Source: Rhodobacter sp.
GTDB lineage: Bacteria > Pseudomonadota > Alphaproteobacteria > Rhodobacterales > Rhodobacteraceae
Direction of reading: 5' to 3'
DNA length: 64,000 nucleotides
Assembly: GCA_020637595.1 (NCBI GenBank)
Contig: JACKKE010000013.1
Coordinates: 34,871-98,870, forward strand
Position 1 is the stretch's first letter. Each line of letters begins with the position of its first letter. The position numbers were made by a program, and so were the translations under genes. The notes under the pieces were generated by a model that did not search any database, was not told the origin of the DNA, and saw only the letters and a list, made by a program, of their open reading frames with translations. This document shows positions 34,048 to 42,582 of this stretch, in pieces.

Positions 34048-34782
34048 TCACTCGGCGGCGTCGCTCGGCTGCTGGGCCGGAGGGGTGTCGCCGGCTTCCT
34101 TGCTTTCGGTGGTGCGCGGCTTGCGCGCCCGCGGCGTGCGGCTGCGCGGCTTGGGCTTGGCCTCTTCGGCGGCAGGGGCTGCCGGCGCGGCGTCTGCAAC
34201 GGGTTCCGGCTGTGCCTCGGACTCGCGCGATTCCGGGGTTTCGACCAGCATCGAGCCGCCGTCGCCACTGTCCTGCCCGGCGTCTTCGCGCGGGTCGGCC
34301 GACTCGCCGCCCTCGCGGCGCGGTTTGCGGTCGTCGCGGCGGCTGTTGCGCCGATCCTTCCACTCCCGGTTTTCCGAGCGGTTGTCCTGGCGGGTGTCCG
34401 TGCGGGCTTCGGCGCGCGGCTCGCCGCCTTCGCCGGTGTCGCCCTCAGGCTGCTCCGAGCGGCGGTTTTGCTGGTTCTGCTGGTTTTGCTGATGCTGTTG
34501 CTGCTGCTCGCGCCGCTGCTCGGCTTCGCGCGCCAACTCGGCCTGCGCCTCGTTCAGCATCCGGGTGTAATGCTCGGCATGCTGGCTGAAGTTCTCGGCA
34601 GCAACACGGTCCCCGGCCAGCTGCGCATCGCGCGCCAGCACCTGGTATTTGTCGATGATCTGCTGCGGTGTGCCGCGCACCTTGCCCTCGGGGCCCGAGC
34701 TGTCAAACACGCGGTTGACGATATTGCCCAGCGTCCGGGGACGGTTCTGTTTCGAGCGCGAACGTTTGTTCGAAGGTCTCAT
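34048..34782 (-). CDS. DUF4167 protein with glutamine-rich and charged tail
   Basis: A 244-residue protein. The N-terminal 80 residues are the DUF4167 domain, restricted mainly to alphaproteobacteria: MRPSNKRSRSKQNRPR, then KVRGTPQQIIDKYQVLARDAQLAGDRV and NFSQHAEHYTRMLNEAQ. After residue 85 it is low complexity: a glutamine tract (about 95-110), then Arg/Asp/Glu-rich and Pro/Ala-rich stretches, probably disordered and possibly RNA-binding. The start at 34782 gives the family N-terminus. Located just downstream of prmC, the usual alphaproteobacterial place, but separated from it by a long hairpin. Confidence 0.85.
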   Translation of the reverse strand: MRPSNKRSRSKQNRPRTLGNIVNRVFDSSGPEGKVRGTPQQIIDKYQVLARDAQLAGDRVAAENFSQHAEHYTRMLNEAQAELAREAEQRREQQQQHQQNQQNQQNRRSEQPEGDTGEGGEPRAEARTDTRQDNRSENREWKDRRNSRRDDRKPRREGGESADPREDAGQDSGDGGSMLVETPESRESEAQPEPVADAAPAAPAAEEAKPKPRSRTPRARKPRTTESKEAGDTPPAQQPSDAAE

Positions 34783-34956
34783 GAAGGCGGGTTCCGGCCT
34801 TAGTCGGGACGTTTGACCCTTGGGTGCGCTGACTGGCGCAATCGGTTCAGGTCTGGCGAGATGGTCATGCAACACGGATGGACGGGGAAATACCGCGATC
34901 CATCCTGGCACCCCTGCGTCTAAACATGCAGGCGGCGGGTGCACAAGCCTGTTTTT

Positions 34957-35019
34957 CCGCATCCCGGGTATTTTCGGCGGTTTTTCGCGCCGCGTTGCGC
35001 AAAAACCCCGGGAATGCGG
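34957..35019 (-). terminator. Large nested hairpin downstream of prmC
   Basis: The outer arms CCGCATCCCGG (from 34957) and CCGGGAATGCGG (to 35019) pair with one bulged base; inside them GGTTTTTCGCGC (34979-34990) pairs with GCGCAAAAACC (34997-35007). It starts four bases after the prmC stop. On the minus-strand transcript the outer stem is followed by AAAAACAGG rather than Us, while the loop side carries U runs, so it may end or stabilise the prfA-prmC message. Confidence 0.5.
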
Positions 35020-35022
35020 AGG

Positions 35023-35856
35023 TCAGAGCGGCCTGTGGGCGCCCACCACCCGGTCGCGCCCGTCCAGGTCGGGGCGCACCGCGATGCCGGTCAGCCCGGC
35101 CTGCGCGAAGAGCGCGCTGACAGCCGCGCCCTGGGTCGGCCCGATCTCGACCAGCAGCCGGCCCCCGGGCGTCAGGTGCCCACCAACCCCGGCCGCGATC
35201 GCTCGATAGGCATCCAGCCCGTCACCACCCGGCGTCAGCGCCAGGCGCGGTTCATGCTCGCGCACCTCGGGAGACAGGCCGGCCATCTCGACCTCGGCGA
35301 TATAGGGCGGGTTCGAAACGACCAGGTCAAAGCGCCCCTCGACCGCCGCGAACCAGTCCGAGCGGTGCAGGTCGGCGCGCGCCGCGACCCCCAGTGCCTC
35401 GGCGTTTTCCGCCGCGACGGCCAGTGCCGGCGCCGACAGATCCACCCCCATCCCGGTTGCGGCCGGGCGCTCGGCCAGCAGCGACAACAGGATCGCCCCC
35501 GACCCGGTGCCCAGATCCAGCACCCGCGCAAACGGCGCCTCCAGCGCCGCAGCGACCAGCGTTTCGGTCTCGGGGCGCGGGTCCAGCACGTCGCGGGTGA
35601 CATGGAAATCGCGCCCCCAAAAGGCCCGGCGCCCGGTGATCTGGCTGACCGGTATCCGCGCCGCCCGCTGCCCCAGAGCCGCGTCAAAGCGCAACGCGGC
35701 CCCCTCGGGCAACGGATCGCGCAGCACCAGCGTCACCCGATCGGGCGCGATGCCCAGCGCATGGGCCAGAAGCAGCCGGGCATCGCGCGCGGGGTCCGGC
35801 ACCCCCGCCGCCGCCAGCCGCGCCACTGCGGCGCGCAAATGGGCGTCGGCGGTCAT
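35023..35856 (-). CDS. prmC: Release-factor glutamine methyltransferase
   Basis: A 277-residue class I methyltransferase that methylates the GGQ glutamine of release factors. SAM-binding motif LGTGSG around residues 115-120 and catalytic NPPY at 182-185; the N-terminal helical domain covers about 1-75, and RPETETLV marks the start of the catalytic domain. Overlaps the end of prfA by four bases, so its substrate is made from the same mRNA. Confidence 0.96.
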   Translation of the reverse strand: MTADAHLRAAVARLAAAGVPDPARDARLLLAHALGIAPDRVTLVLRDPLPEGAALRFDAALGQRAARIPVSQITGRRAFWGRDFHVTRDVLDPRPETETLVAAALEAPFARVLDLGTGSGAILLSLLAERPAATGMGVDLSAPALAVAAENAEALGVAARADLHRSDWFAAVEGRFDLVVSNPPYIAEVEMAGLSPEVREHEPRLALTPGGDGLDAYRAIAAGVGGHLTPGGRLLVEIGPTQGAAVSALFAQAGLTGIAVRPDLDGRDRVVGAHRPL

Positions 35857-36908
35857 GCTTCGAGCTCGGCCAGCCGCGCCGCCTGGTCATGGGCGATCAA
35901 CGGGTCGATCACCGGATCCAGATCGCCGGCCATCACCTGCGGCAGCGCGTAGAGCGTCAGGTTGATCCGGTGATCCGTCATCCGGCCCTGCGGGAAATTA
36001 TAGGTGCGAATCCGCTCGGACCGGTCGCCGCTGCCCACCTGCGCCTTGCGGTCGGCGGCACGCGCCGCGTCCTGCTCGTGTCGGCGCATGTCAAAAAGCC
36101 GCGCCCGCAGCACCTCCATCGCCAGCCGGCGGTTCTGATGCTGCGACTTTTCCGAGGAAGTCACCACGATCCCGGTCGGCAGGTGGGTAATCCGCACCGC
36201 CGAATCCGTGGTGTTCACATGCTGCCCGCCGGCGCCCGAGGCGCGCATCGTGTCGATGCGGATGTCGGCCTCGGGGATCTGCAGATCGACCTCGGCAGCC
36301 TCGGGCAACACTGCCACCGTGGCTGCGGACGTGTGAATCCGCCCCCCCGATTCCGTCACCGGCACCCGCTGCACCCGGTGCACCCCGGATTCGAACTTGA
36401 GCCGCGCGAAGACCCCGTCCCCCACCACGCGGACGACCGCCTCGCGCAACCCGCCCAACTCGGTCTCGGTCAACGCGATCACCTCCCAGCGCCAGCCGCG
36501 CGCCTCGGCGTATCGCTGATACATCCGCAACAGATCGCCTGCGAACAGTGCTGCCTCGTCGCCCCCGGTGCCGGGCCGGATCTCGAGAATCGCCGGGCGC
36601 TCGTCGGCGGCATCGCGGGGCAGCAGCGCCAGGCGCAATGCCGCTTCCAACGCCGGGATCTCTTCGCCCAGCCGCTCCAGCTCTTCCTCGGCCAGCGTGC
36701 GCATCTCCGGGTCGCCCAACATCGCCTGCGCCTCGTCACGCTGCGACCGGGCATCGCGCCAGGCCCCGATCGCCGCGACGACGGGTTTCAACTGGTCATA
36801 CTCGCGCGCGATTTCGGGCAGCTTGCCGGGGTCCGTCCCCTCGGACAGCTGGGCTTCAAGGAACCCGAAGCGGCGGGCAATCTGGTCGAGCGTATCGGCG
36901 GGGATCAT
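35853..36908 (-). CDS. prfA: Peptide chain release factor 1
   Basis: A 351-residue RF1 that ends translation at UAA and UAG. GGQ is at residues 227-229 (SGAGGQHVNTTDS); the anticodon-like tripeptide is PVT at 183-185, which marks RF1 rather than RF2. The start MIPADTLDQI at 36908 is preferred; the longer frame runs into the low-complexity intergenic element. First gene of prfA-prmC. Confidence 0.96.
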   Translation of the reverse strand: MIPADTLDQIARRFGFLEAQLSEGTDPGKLPEIAREYDQLKPVVAAIGAWRDARSQRDEAQAMLGDPEMRTLAEEELERLGEEIPALEAALRLALLPRDAADERPAILEIRPGTGGDEAALFAGDLLRMYQRYAEARGWRWEVIALTETELGGLREAVVRVVGDGVFARLKFESGVHRVQRVPVTESGGRIHTSAATVAVLPEAAEVDLQIPEADIRIDTMRASGAGGQHVNTTDSAVRITHLPTGIVVTSSEKSQHQNRRLAMEVLRARLFDMRRHEQDAARAADRKAQVGSGDRSERIRTYNFPQGRMTDHRINLTLYALPQVMAGDLDPVIDPLIAHDQAARLAELEA

Positions 36909-37002
36909 GGGGCGGGTTTGCCGGGCGGCGCGGTGGGCGTCAAGAGGCGCGTTGGGATGCGTCTCAGCCGACCTCTGGCGCTGAGGCGGCGGAAGGCGTG
37001 GC

Positions 37003-37068
37003 AGGGGGGCTTTGCCCCCCTCTTGCCTGCGGCAATTCACCCCCCAGGATATTTGAGACGCAAAGATG
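37003..37068 (+). repeat. Composite intergenic element, copy B
   Basis: A perfect hairpin AGGGGGGC-TTT-GCCCCCCT (37003-37021), then a 27-base motif at 37042-37068 that starts CCCCAGGATA and ends CGCAAAGATG. It lies between prfA and the NlpD-like gene. The 367-base gap 36909-37275 holds this copy, copy C, and no gene. Confidence 0.65.
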
Positions 37069-37121
37069 GGGTGGGTTAACCAAAGGATAAGGTTAGCGGC
37101 GAGTTACATGCATTTGTCGTG

Positions 37122-37215
37122 CATCTTTGCGGCGCAACTATCCTGGGGCCGCCTTTGTTCGCGCCATTGGTCCCGGCGACAAGGGCGACACCCCCAGGAC
37201 GAGGGGGCAAAGCCC
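37122..37215 (-). repeat. Composite intergenic element, copy C (inverted)
   Basis: On the minus strand, GGGCTTTGCCCCC with a CCCCC-GGGGG hairpin (37191-37207) precedes the 27-base motif at 37148-37122, which matches copy B at 24 of 27 positions. Copies B and C face each other with 53 bases between their motifs. Copy C lies just downstream of the NlpD-like stop and may end that transcript. Confidence 0.65.
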
Positions 37216-37275
37216 GTTCTTTCTTCAGGCGCGCGAGCCCGGCCCAATCCGCGACAGAGTGCGGGAGCGCCCCGG

Positions 37276-38421
37276 TCACTGCAGATAGGGCATCGGATCG
37301 ACGCTCTCGAATCCCTCGCGGACTTCGAAATGCAGATACGAGGGATCGCCCCGGCGCACCGTGGCGATGGTCTGTCCGCGGGTCACCCGGTCGCCGCGGC
37401 TCACCCGGATGTCGTCGATGTTGGCATAGACCGTCAGCAGGTTGTTCTCGTGGCGGATCACCAGGATCGGAACCTGTTCGGTATCCCGGGTGATCGCGGC
37501 GACGGTGCCGGCGGCAGCGGCGTGGACTTCGGTTCCGGCCGGGGCGCCGATGCCGACGCCATCGTTGCGGCCGCGGGCATAGGCGCGGATGATGCGCCCG
37601 TCGACCGGCATCGCCAGACGCGCGCCTTCGGTGCGCTGGGTGCTCATGTCGGCAACCGGGGCCGCGCCGCCCTGGCCGGCGGGGGTCGGCGTGGTGGCGG
37701 GCAGCGGGGTCGAGGCCGAGGGGGGCACCGGGGTGGGCGAGCCCTGGCCGGGCAGCGAGGTCGGCGCCGGTTCGGGCGTCGCCGGCTCGGCGGCCACGCC
37801 GGCGGCGTTGAGCGGCGCGCCGACGCCCGCGGTCTGTGCCACCGGGATCACCAGGATCTGGCCTTCGCGCACGCTCATGTCGGCGGCCAAGCCGTTCCAG
37901 TCGGCCAGCGAGCGGGGCGAGACCTCGTAGAGGCGGGCAATCGAGAAGGCGGTTTCGCCGCGCCGGACGGTATGGCGCACGGGCTCCGGGCCATCCGCGA
38001 CGGGGGCTGTCGGCGCCAGCGGCGTCGCGGTGATCGTCGTCGTCGCATTGCCGTCGCCCACGCGCGCGGGCAGCACCAGCAGTTCGCCGCCCCGCATCAC
38101 GGCGCCGGCCTCGATCGCGTTGTGGCGGCCCAGTTCGGCGGGGCTCAGCCCCAGCCGGTTGGCGATGTCGGTCACGCTTTCGCCGCGGTTGGCCACCACC
38201 ACCTGATAGCCGGGATACGAGATCACGCCCCGGGCATCGGGTTGTGGTCGCGCTGCGGTGGCCTGCTGTGCGGCGGTCGAGGTCGAGAACCGGTTCGAGG
38301 GCCGCAGATCCCAGTCGAGGTTCGAGGTCGAGCCGCAGCCCGCCAGCGCCAGGGCGGAAACGGTCAGGGCTGCCGTCGCGGGAAGCCAGCGGCGGCGGGG
38401 GCCGGTTGCGTGGGCGTTCAT
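37276..38421 (-). CDS. nlpD: NlpD-like lipoprotein, LysM plus degenerate LytM domain
   Basis: A 381-residue lipoprotein with lipobox LALAGC near residue 29, two LysM peptidoglycan-binding repeats (YQVVVANRGESVTDIANRLG and VRHTVRRGETAFSIARLY), a Pro/Ala/Thr-rich linker and a C-terminal M23/LytM domain. The zinc ligands are not intact: the first histidine position reads RNDGVGI, the Y-x-H motif reads YANID, and HLHFE reads YLHFE. This is the degenerate form of NlpD/EnvC, which activate cell-wall amidases instead of cutting. The second ATG (38421) is chosen because AGGA lies five bases before it. In the surE-pcm-nlpD order known from gammaproteobacteria. Confidence 0.9.
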   Translation of the reverse strand: MNAHATGPRRRWLPATAALTVSALALAGCGSTSNLDWDLRPSNRFSTSTAAQQATAARPQPDARGVISYPGYQVVVANRGESVTDIANRLGLSPAELGRHNAIEAGAVMRGGELLVLPARVGDGNATTTITATPLAPTAPVADGPEPVRHTVRRGETAFSIARLYEVSPRSLADWNGLAADMSVREGQILVIPVAQTAGVGAPLNAAGVAAEPATPEPAPTSLPGQGSPTPVPPSASTPLPATTPTPAGQGGAAPVADMSTQRTEGARLAMPVDGRIIRAYARGRNDGVGIGAPAGTEVHAAAAGTVAAITRDTEQVPILVIRHENNLLTVYANIDDIRVSRGDRVTRGQTIATVRRGDPSYLHFEVREGFESVDPMPYLQ

Positions 38422-38587
38422 GGTATTCCTGCTCATCCTGTCCCGTCCGAAGGGGCCGCGTTCCTCGGCGCAGGGAGTGCGGCGGGGCGGCCATTGGGCC
38501 GATTTATAGCGGAAAACGAGGGCCGATACACCCCATCACCACAACGTGTTGTGGATTTCCGCCGGTCCTGCGCCATCGGGTCGCGGT

Positions 38588-39235
38588 TCAGTCGCGTGCC
38601 ATGCCTTCCAGAAGCGGGACAAAGCGCACCGGGCGCAGCTCTTCGTAATCGTATCCGCTCTCCAGCCGGCGCACCTTGATCAGGCTTTGCACATGATCCG
38701 ACTGGCCGACCGGCACGACCATGATGCCGCCGACGCGCAGCTGTTGCATCAGGGGGCCGGGAGGATCCTCGGCGGCGGCGGTGACCATGATGCGATCGAA
38801 GGGCGCCTGCTCGGGCAGTCCGAACGAGCCGTCCGAGGCCATCGCGATGATGTTTGTCAGCCCCAGCTTGTCGAACACCGCGCGGGCTTCGGCCACCAGG
38901 GTGCGGTGGCGCTCGACGGTATAGACCCGGCGCGCCAGCAGGCTGAGGATTGCCGCCTGATAGCCCGAGCCGGTGCCCACCTCGAGCACCTTGTCGCGCG
39001 GCGTCACTTCCAGCGCCTCGGTCATCAGCGCCACCACCGAGGGCTGGCTGATGGTCTGGCCGCAGGCGATCGGCAGTGGCGTGTCGTCATAGGCGCGGTC
39101 GGCGAAGATGCCCTTGACGAAGGCGCCGCGGTCGATGCGCTCCATCGCGCGCAGCACGCCCGCATCGGTCACCCCGTGCGAGCGCAGCGCATAGATGAAG
39201 CGCATGATCTTTTCGGCGCGTTCGGCCTCGGTCAT
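38588..39235 (-). CDS. pcm: Protein-L-isoaspartate O-methyltransferase
   Basis: A 215-residue PCMT that starts repair of isoaspartyl residues in aged proteins. SAM motif LEVGTGSGYQAAIL near residue 84, the substrate segment GQTISQPSVVALM and the late GGIMVVPVG. Its start overlaps the surE stop by four bases (ATGA). Followed downstream by the nlpD-like gene; a CCACAAC-GT-GTTGTGG inverted repeat (38539-38554) lies in the 166-base gap. Confidence 0.95.
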   Translation of the reverse strand: MTEAERAEKIMRFIYALRSHGVTDAGVLRAMERIDRGAFVKGIFADRAYDDTPLPIACGQTISQPSVVALMTEALEVTPRDKVLEVGTGSGYQAAILSLLARRVYTVERHRTLVAEARAVFDKLGLTNIIAMASDGSFGLPEQAPFDRIMVTAAAEDPPGPLMQQLRVGGIMVVPVGQSDHVQSLIKVRRLESGYDYEELRPVRFVPLLEGMARD

Positions 39236-40017
39236 TCCAGGCGGCCCCTCAGGGTGGCCAGCGTGTCATGGGCGGTCAGGTCGCAGCGCGCCGGGGTGAC
39301 CGAGATCCAGCCGTCGAGGTTCGCGGCGGCGTCGGTGCCGGGCAGGGTCGGCAGGTGTTGCGGGCCGCCCTTGATCCAGAGGAACCGCCGGCCGGACGGC
39401 GCGGTGTGCGGTTCCACGCCAAAGGATGTGTGCCGGCGAAACCCCTGCGAGGTCACCTTGATGCCGCGCACCTCGTCTGCAGGGACCGGGGGAAAGTTCA
39501 CGTTGTAGAACAGGCGATAGTCCTCGCTTTCCCACAGGCCCTGGTCCAGCAGTTTGCGCACCACCGCGGCGCCGTGCACGATGGCGGGCTCGAACTGATC
39601 CGACATGTCCTGCGTGCGCGGGCCCAGATATTGCGACAGGGCAATCGCATTGATGCCTTGCAGCGCCGCCTCCATCGCGGCGCCGACGGTGCCGGAATAG
39701 AGCGTGTTCTCGGCCGAGTTGTTGCCGCGGTTGACGCCCGACAGCACGAGGTCGGGCTTCACCCCGTCGAGGAATTCGTAATATCCGGCAATGACGCAAT
39801 CCGCGGGGCTGCCCTCGGCGGCAAAGCGCCGCTCGCCCATCTTGGCGACCAGCATCGGGTGGGTGTAGCTGATCTTGTGCGCGACGCCCGACTGCTCGAA
39901 CGCTGGCGCCACCACCCAGACCTCGCCATCGGCGCCGGCGATTTCGCGGGCGATGCCTTCCATGACTTGCAGGCCCGGGGCATTGATGCCGTCGTCGTTG
40001 GTGATCAGGATCCGCAT
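39232..40017 (-). CDS. surE: 5'/3'-nucleotidase SurE
   Basis: A 261-residue SurE phosphatase acting on nucleoside monophosphates and possibly short polyphosphate. MRILITNDDGINAPG carries the metal-binding D8 and D9; the conserved SGVNRGNN and TLYSGTVGAAMEA follow. First gene of surE-pcm-nlpD on the minus strand. Confidence 0.96.
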   Translation of the reverse strand: MRILITNDDGINAPGLQVMEGIAREIAGADGEVWVVAPAFEQSGVAHKISYTHPMLVAKMGERRFAAEGSPADCVIAGYYEFLDGVKPDLVLSGVNRGNNSAENTLYSGTVGAAMEAALQGINAIALSQYLGPRTQDMSDQFEPAIVHGAAVVRKLLDQGLWESEDYRLFYNVNFPPVPADEVRGIKVTSQGFRRHTSFGVEPHTAPSGRRFLWIKGGPQHLPTLPGTDAAANLDGWISVTPARCDLTAHDTLATLRGRLE

Positions 40018-40166
40018 GAGGGGCCTTTCGCCTGAATTCGAGCTGCGCCCTGCTTAGAACAGCCGTGGACGGGCGGCAAGACGCGGCTGGAGTCACGCGG
40101 TTTTGCGTGTCCCGGGGTGGGGGGCTGTGCCACACTGCCGCGGTATTGCCGACAGGAGGACCGACC

Positions 40167-40628
40167 ATGACCCGTCTCGCCCCCGCACTTGCCACCGCGC
40201 TTGCCCCCATGCTTGCCCCGGGCTTCGCCGCCCTGATGCTGGGCGCCGCCCCGGCGCTGGCCGACGAGGTCTGGACCTCGAATCTCGGCCCGGTCATGTG
40301 GGAAACTGATCAGGGCGAGACCGCGGTTTTGCGGCTGGATGTCGCCGGCACTGGGGCATTGGTGCGGATGTTCGTGCCGGGACTGGCGGCCGACATGATG
40401 GGCGGGCGCGGTGCGTATACCGGGGTCTGGATCGCCAGCGACGCCGATGCGGAATGCGTGGTCGAGATGGTCGATCCGGTGAGCGCCCGGAAATCGCGCT
40501 ATTGGGGAACCTTCACCATCACCTTCGTCAACGAGGGCTTTCCCTCGGATTGGGCCGGGGTCTATGGCAATTGCCTGGAGACACCTGCCGCCCCGATCCA
40601 GGCCCATGCGCAGGTGGGCGGCCAGTAG
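40167..40628 (+). CDS. Secreted hypothetical protein
   Basis: A 153-residue protein with a long signal peptide (about residues 1-32, cleavage after PALA). The mature domain of about 120 residues is probably beta-rich, with two cysteines (in AECVVEM and YGNCLET) that could pair. A good ribosome site AGGAGGA (40154-40160) precedes the ATG by six bases. I do not recognise the family. Divergent from surE. Confidence 0.75.
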   Translation: MTRLAPALATALAPMLAPGFAALMLGAAPALADEVWTSNLGPVMWETDQGETAVLRLDVAGTGALVRMFVPGLAADMMGGRGAYTGVWIASDADAECVVEMVDPVSARKSRYWGTFTITFVNEGFPSDWAGVYGNCLETPAAPIQAHAQVGGQ

Positions 40629-40660
40629 CCCGGCACCACGCCATCCCGGGGGCGCCCCGT

Positions 40661-40690
40661 CCAAACCCGTCCAAACCCGTCCAAACCCGT
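40661..40690 (+). repeat. Three exact copies of a 10-bp tandem repeat
   Basis: The unit CCAAACCCGT occurs three times without change (40661-40690), with a partial copy CCCGT before it, in the gap after the secreted protein gene. Such short arrays change length easily during replication. Confidence 0.8.
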
Positions 40691-40702
40691 GCAGGGCCGG
40701 AA

Positions 40703-40720
40703 GCGACGCCTTTGCGTCGC
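40703..40720 (+). terminator. Hairpin after the tandem repeat
   Basis: GCGACGC (40703-40709) and GCGTCGC (40714-40720) form a perfect 7-bp stem with loop CTTT, between the secreted-protein gene and the dehydrogenase gene. No T tract. Confidence 0.45.
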
Positions 40721-40783
40721 GGACAGGCGGGCAGCATGCGGTGAACCTGCCAGCCTTGGGCCATCGGCACGAAGGGGGGCATC

Positions 40784-41683
40784 ATGCGCTACGCATTCAT
40801 CGGTTTGGGCAATCTGGGTGGGCATCTGGCCGCATCGCTGCTCCGCGCAGGGCTTTCGGTCACGGTCCATGACCGCGATCCGTCCCCTCGTGCGCGGTTC
40901 GAGGGGCTGGGGGCAAGCTGGGCCGGCAGTGCTGCCGAGGCCGTCTGCGATGCGGAGGCGGTGATCACCTGTCTGCCGTCGCCGGCCGTCAGCGGGGCGG
41001 TGCTGGAGCAGATCCTGCCGGCGATGCGCCCGGGTTCCGACTGGATCGAGATGTCGACTCTGGGCCGGCCGGACGTCCTGCGTTTGGCTGAACGGGCGCA
41101 GGGCGCGGGGATGGGGGTGCTGGAATGCCCGGTGACCGGCGGCGTCCACCTGGCCGCGCGCGGCGAGATCACCGTGCTGGTCGGCGGCGATGCGGCGCTG
41201 TTCGCGCGGCATCAGCCGGCGTTGCAGGCGATGGGCAACCGGATTTTCCACATGGGGCCGATCGGTTCGGCGGCGCTGATCAAGGTCATCACCAACATGC
41301 TGGCCTTCATCCATCTGGTGGCCGACGGCGAGGCCCTGATGCTGGCCAAGCGCGGCGGATTGGATCTGGCGACTGCCTGGCAGGCAATCGCGGCCTCGTC
41401 CGGCAGCAGCTTTGTCCATGAAACCGAGGGCCAGCTGATCCTCAACGGCAGCTATGACATCGCCTTTACGATGGATCTGGCGCTCAAGGATCTGGGGTTC
41501 GCGATGGAGTTCGGGCGGGCGTTCGGCGTGCCCCTGGATCTGGCGGGAATGACCAGCCAGACCTTCGTGCGCGGACGCGCAGCCTATGGCGGGGACGCGC
41601 AATCGACTCAGATCGTCAAGCTTTTGGAAGATGCGCTGGGCACCGACCTGCGCGCCGAGGGTTTCCCCGCGCGGCTGGAGTGA
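40784..41683 (+). CDS. 3-hydroxyisobutyrate/6-phosphogluconate dehydrogenase-type NAD(P) enzyme
   Basis: A 299-residue beta-hydroxyacid dehydrogenase. The nucleotide site is FIGLGNLGGHLA at residues 5-16; the second-domain motif CPVTGGVHLAARGEITVLVGG carries the substrate loop; the catalytic lysine is probably K166 in AALIKVITN. The acidic or polar residue after the second beta strand (HDRDPS) favours NADP, not firmly. Substrate unknown (3-hydroxyisobutyrate, tartronate semialdehyde and related acids are candidates). Convergent with the LytTR gene, stops two bases apart. Confidence 0.85.
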   Translation: MRYAFIGLGNLGGHLAASLLRAGLSVTVHDRDPSPRARFEGLGASWAGSAAEAVCDAEAVITCLPSPAVSGAVLEQILPAMRPGSDWIEMSTLGRPDVLRLAERAQGAGMGVLECPVTGGVHLAARGEITVLVGGDAALFARHQPALQAMGNRIFHMGPIGSAALIKVITNMLAFIHLVADGEALMLAKRGGLDLATAWQAIAASSGSSFVHETEGQLILNGSYDIAFTMDLALKDLGFAMEFGRAFGVPLDLAGMTSQTFVRGRAAYGGDAQSTQIVKLLEDALGTDLRAEGFPARLE

Positions 41684-41685
41684 CC

Positions 41686-42537
41686 TCAGCGCCGGTTGTC
41701 CAGCGCGCTCCGCACCGCCGCTCGCTGCGCGCGCGAGACCGGCACCCGGCCGCCGGTGCTCAACAGCAGTTCCGCGCCGCCGCCGGCTGTCCGGGCCAGG
41801 CCTTCGACATGGTCCAGATTGACCCACCAGGACCGATGCACCCTCAGTCCCGGCAACCCGGTCAGCGAGGCTTCGGCATCGCGCAACCGCATCAACAGCC
41901 GTTCCGTGCCGCGCGGCGTCGTGACCTCGACATAGTGATCGTCGGCGCGGATGCAGATGACATCGCGCCCCAGCGCGGAGGGCAGCAGTTCGAAGAACGG
42001 TGCCCAGTCGTCCACCGCCGCCGATGTCGTGACCGGCGCCGGGCCGTCCAGTGCCGCCACGGCCCGCGGATGGGCCGGTTCATAGGGCAGCGGGACATAG
42101 GCGTTGACGATCATGTTGAGGACCACCGTCGGAACCGCGACCTGCGCCAGCAGCGCCATCCGGTCCATCACGGCAGTCTCGCCCATGAAGAGCCAAGACA
42201 GGGCGCAAACGAAGACCAGCAGGGGGCCGATCGCGACGACACCGGCCAGAAACGCTGCCGTTGCCCAATGCAGGCGCCGGCGGGCGTTGAGGCGATGGGC
42301 GAGGTAGGACAGGAAGCTGAGGACGAGGGTCGATCCCAGCAGGATCAGGGTCCAGTAGAACACGCGGGTCAAAAGGGGAAGCGCGGGGGCGGTCTCGAAC
42401 GGGCCGGCAAAGCCGGTGACCACCGAGGCGCAGAGCAAGAGCGTCCAGACCTGCCCGCTGGCCATGAACCGTCGCGTGTCGCCAAGGGCGGCCCGCGCGG
42501 TATTGGAAGGGGGTGTCGTCTTGCTCCGGGAGGTCAT
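41686..42537 (-). CDS. Membrane-anchored LytTR regulator, paralogue 1
   Basis: A 283-residue protein. Four hydrophobic segments in the N-terminal half (about residues 28-48, 53-78, 90-115 and 128-150) form a membrane domain; a linker follows; the C-terminal about 100 residues are a LytTR DNA-binding domain with VICIRADDHYVEVTT, RLRDAEASL and RVHRSWWVN, the family signature. No receiver domain and no kinase partner are seen, so the membrane part itself is the probable sensor or a partner-binding module. Third of three tandem paralogues transcribed leftward, after a 45-base gap. Confidence 0.9.
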   Translation of the reverse strand: MTSRSKTTPPSNTARAALGDTRRFMASGQVWTLLLCASVVTGFAGPFETAPALPLLTRVFYWTLILLGSTLVLSFLSYLAHRLNARRRLHWATAAFLAGVVAIGPLLVFVCALSWLFMGETAVMDRMALLAQVAVPTVVLNMIVNAYVPLPYEPAHPRAVAALDGPAPVTTSAAVDDWAPFFELLPSALGRDVICIRADDHYVEVTTPRGTERLLMRLRDAEASLTGLPGLRVHRSWWVNLDHVEGLARTAGGGAELLLSTGGRVPVSRAQRAAVRSALDNRR

Positions 42538-42582
42538 TCCCTTTGCTTACTGTGCCACCGCCAGAAGGCAAGACCAGCGAGG

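Noticed and set aside
38539..38554. CCACAAC-GT-GTTGTGG as a regulator site
   Set aside because: It lies 34 bases after the pcm stop and over 100 bases upstream of the NlpD-like start; too little evidence to choose between operator and weak terminator, so mentioned only under pcm.
40661..40690. CRISPR-like array
   Set aside because: The 10-bp units are contiguous with no spacers and there are only three.
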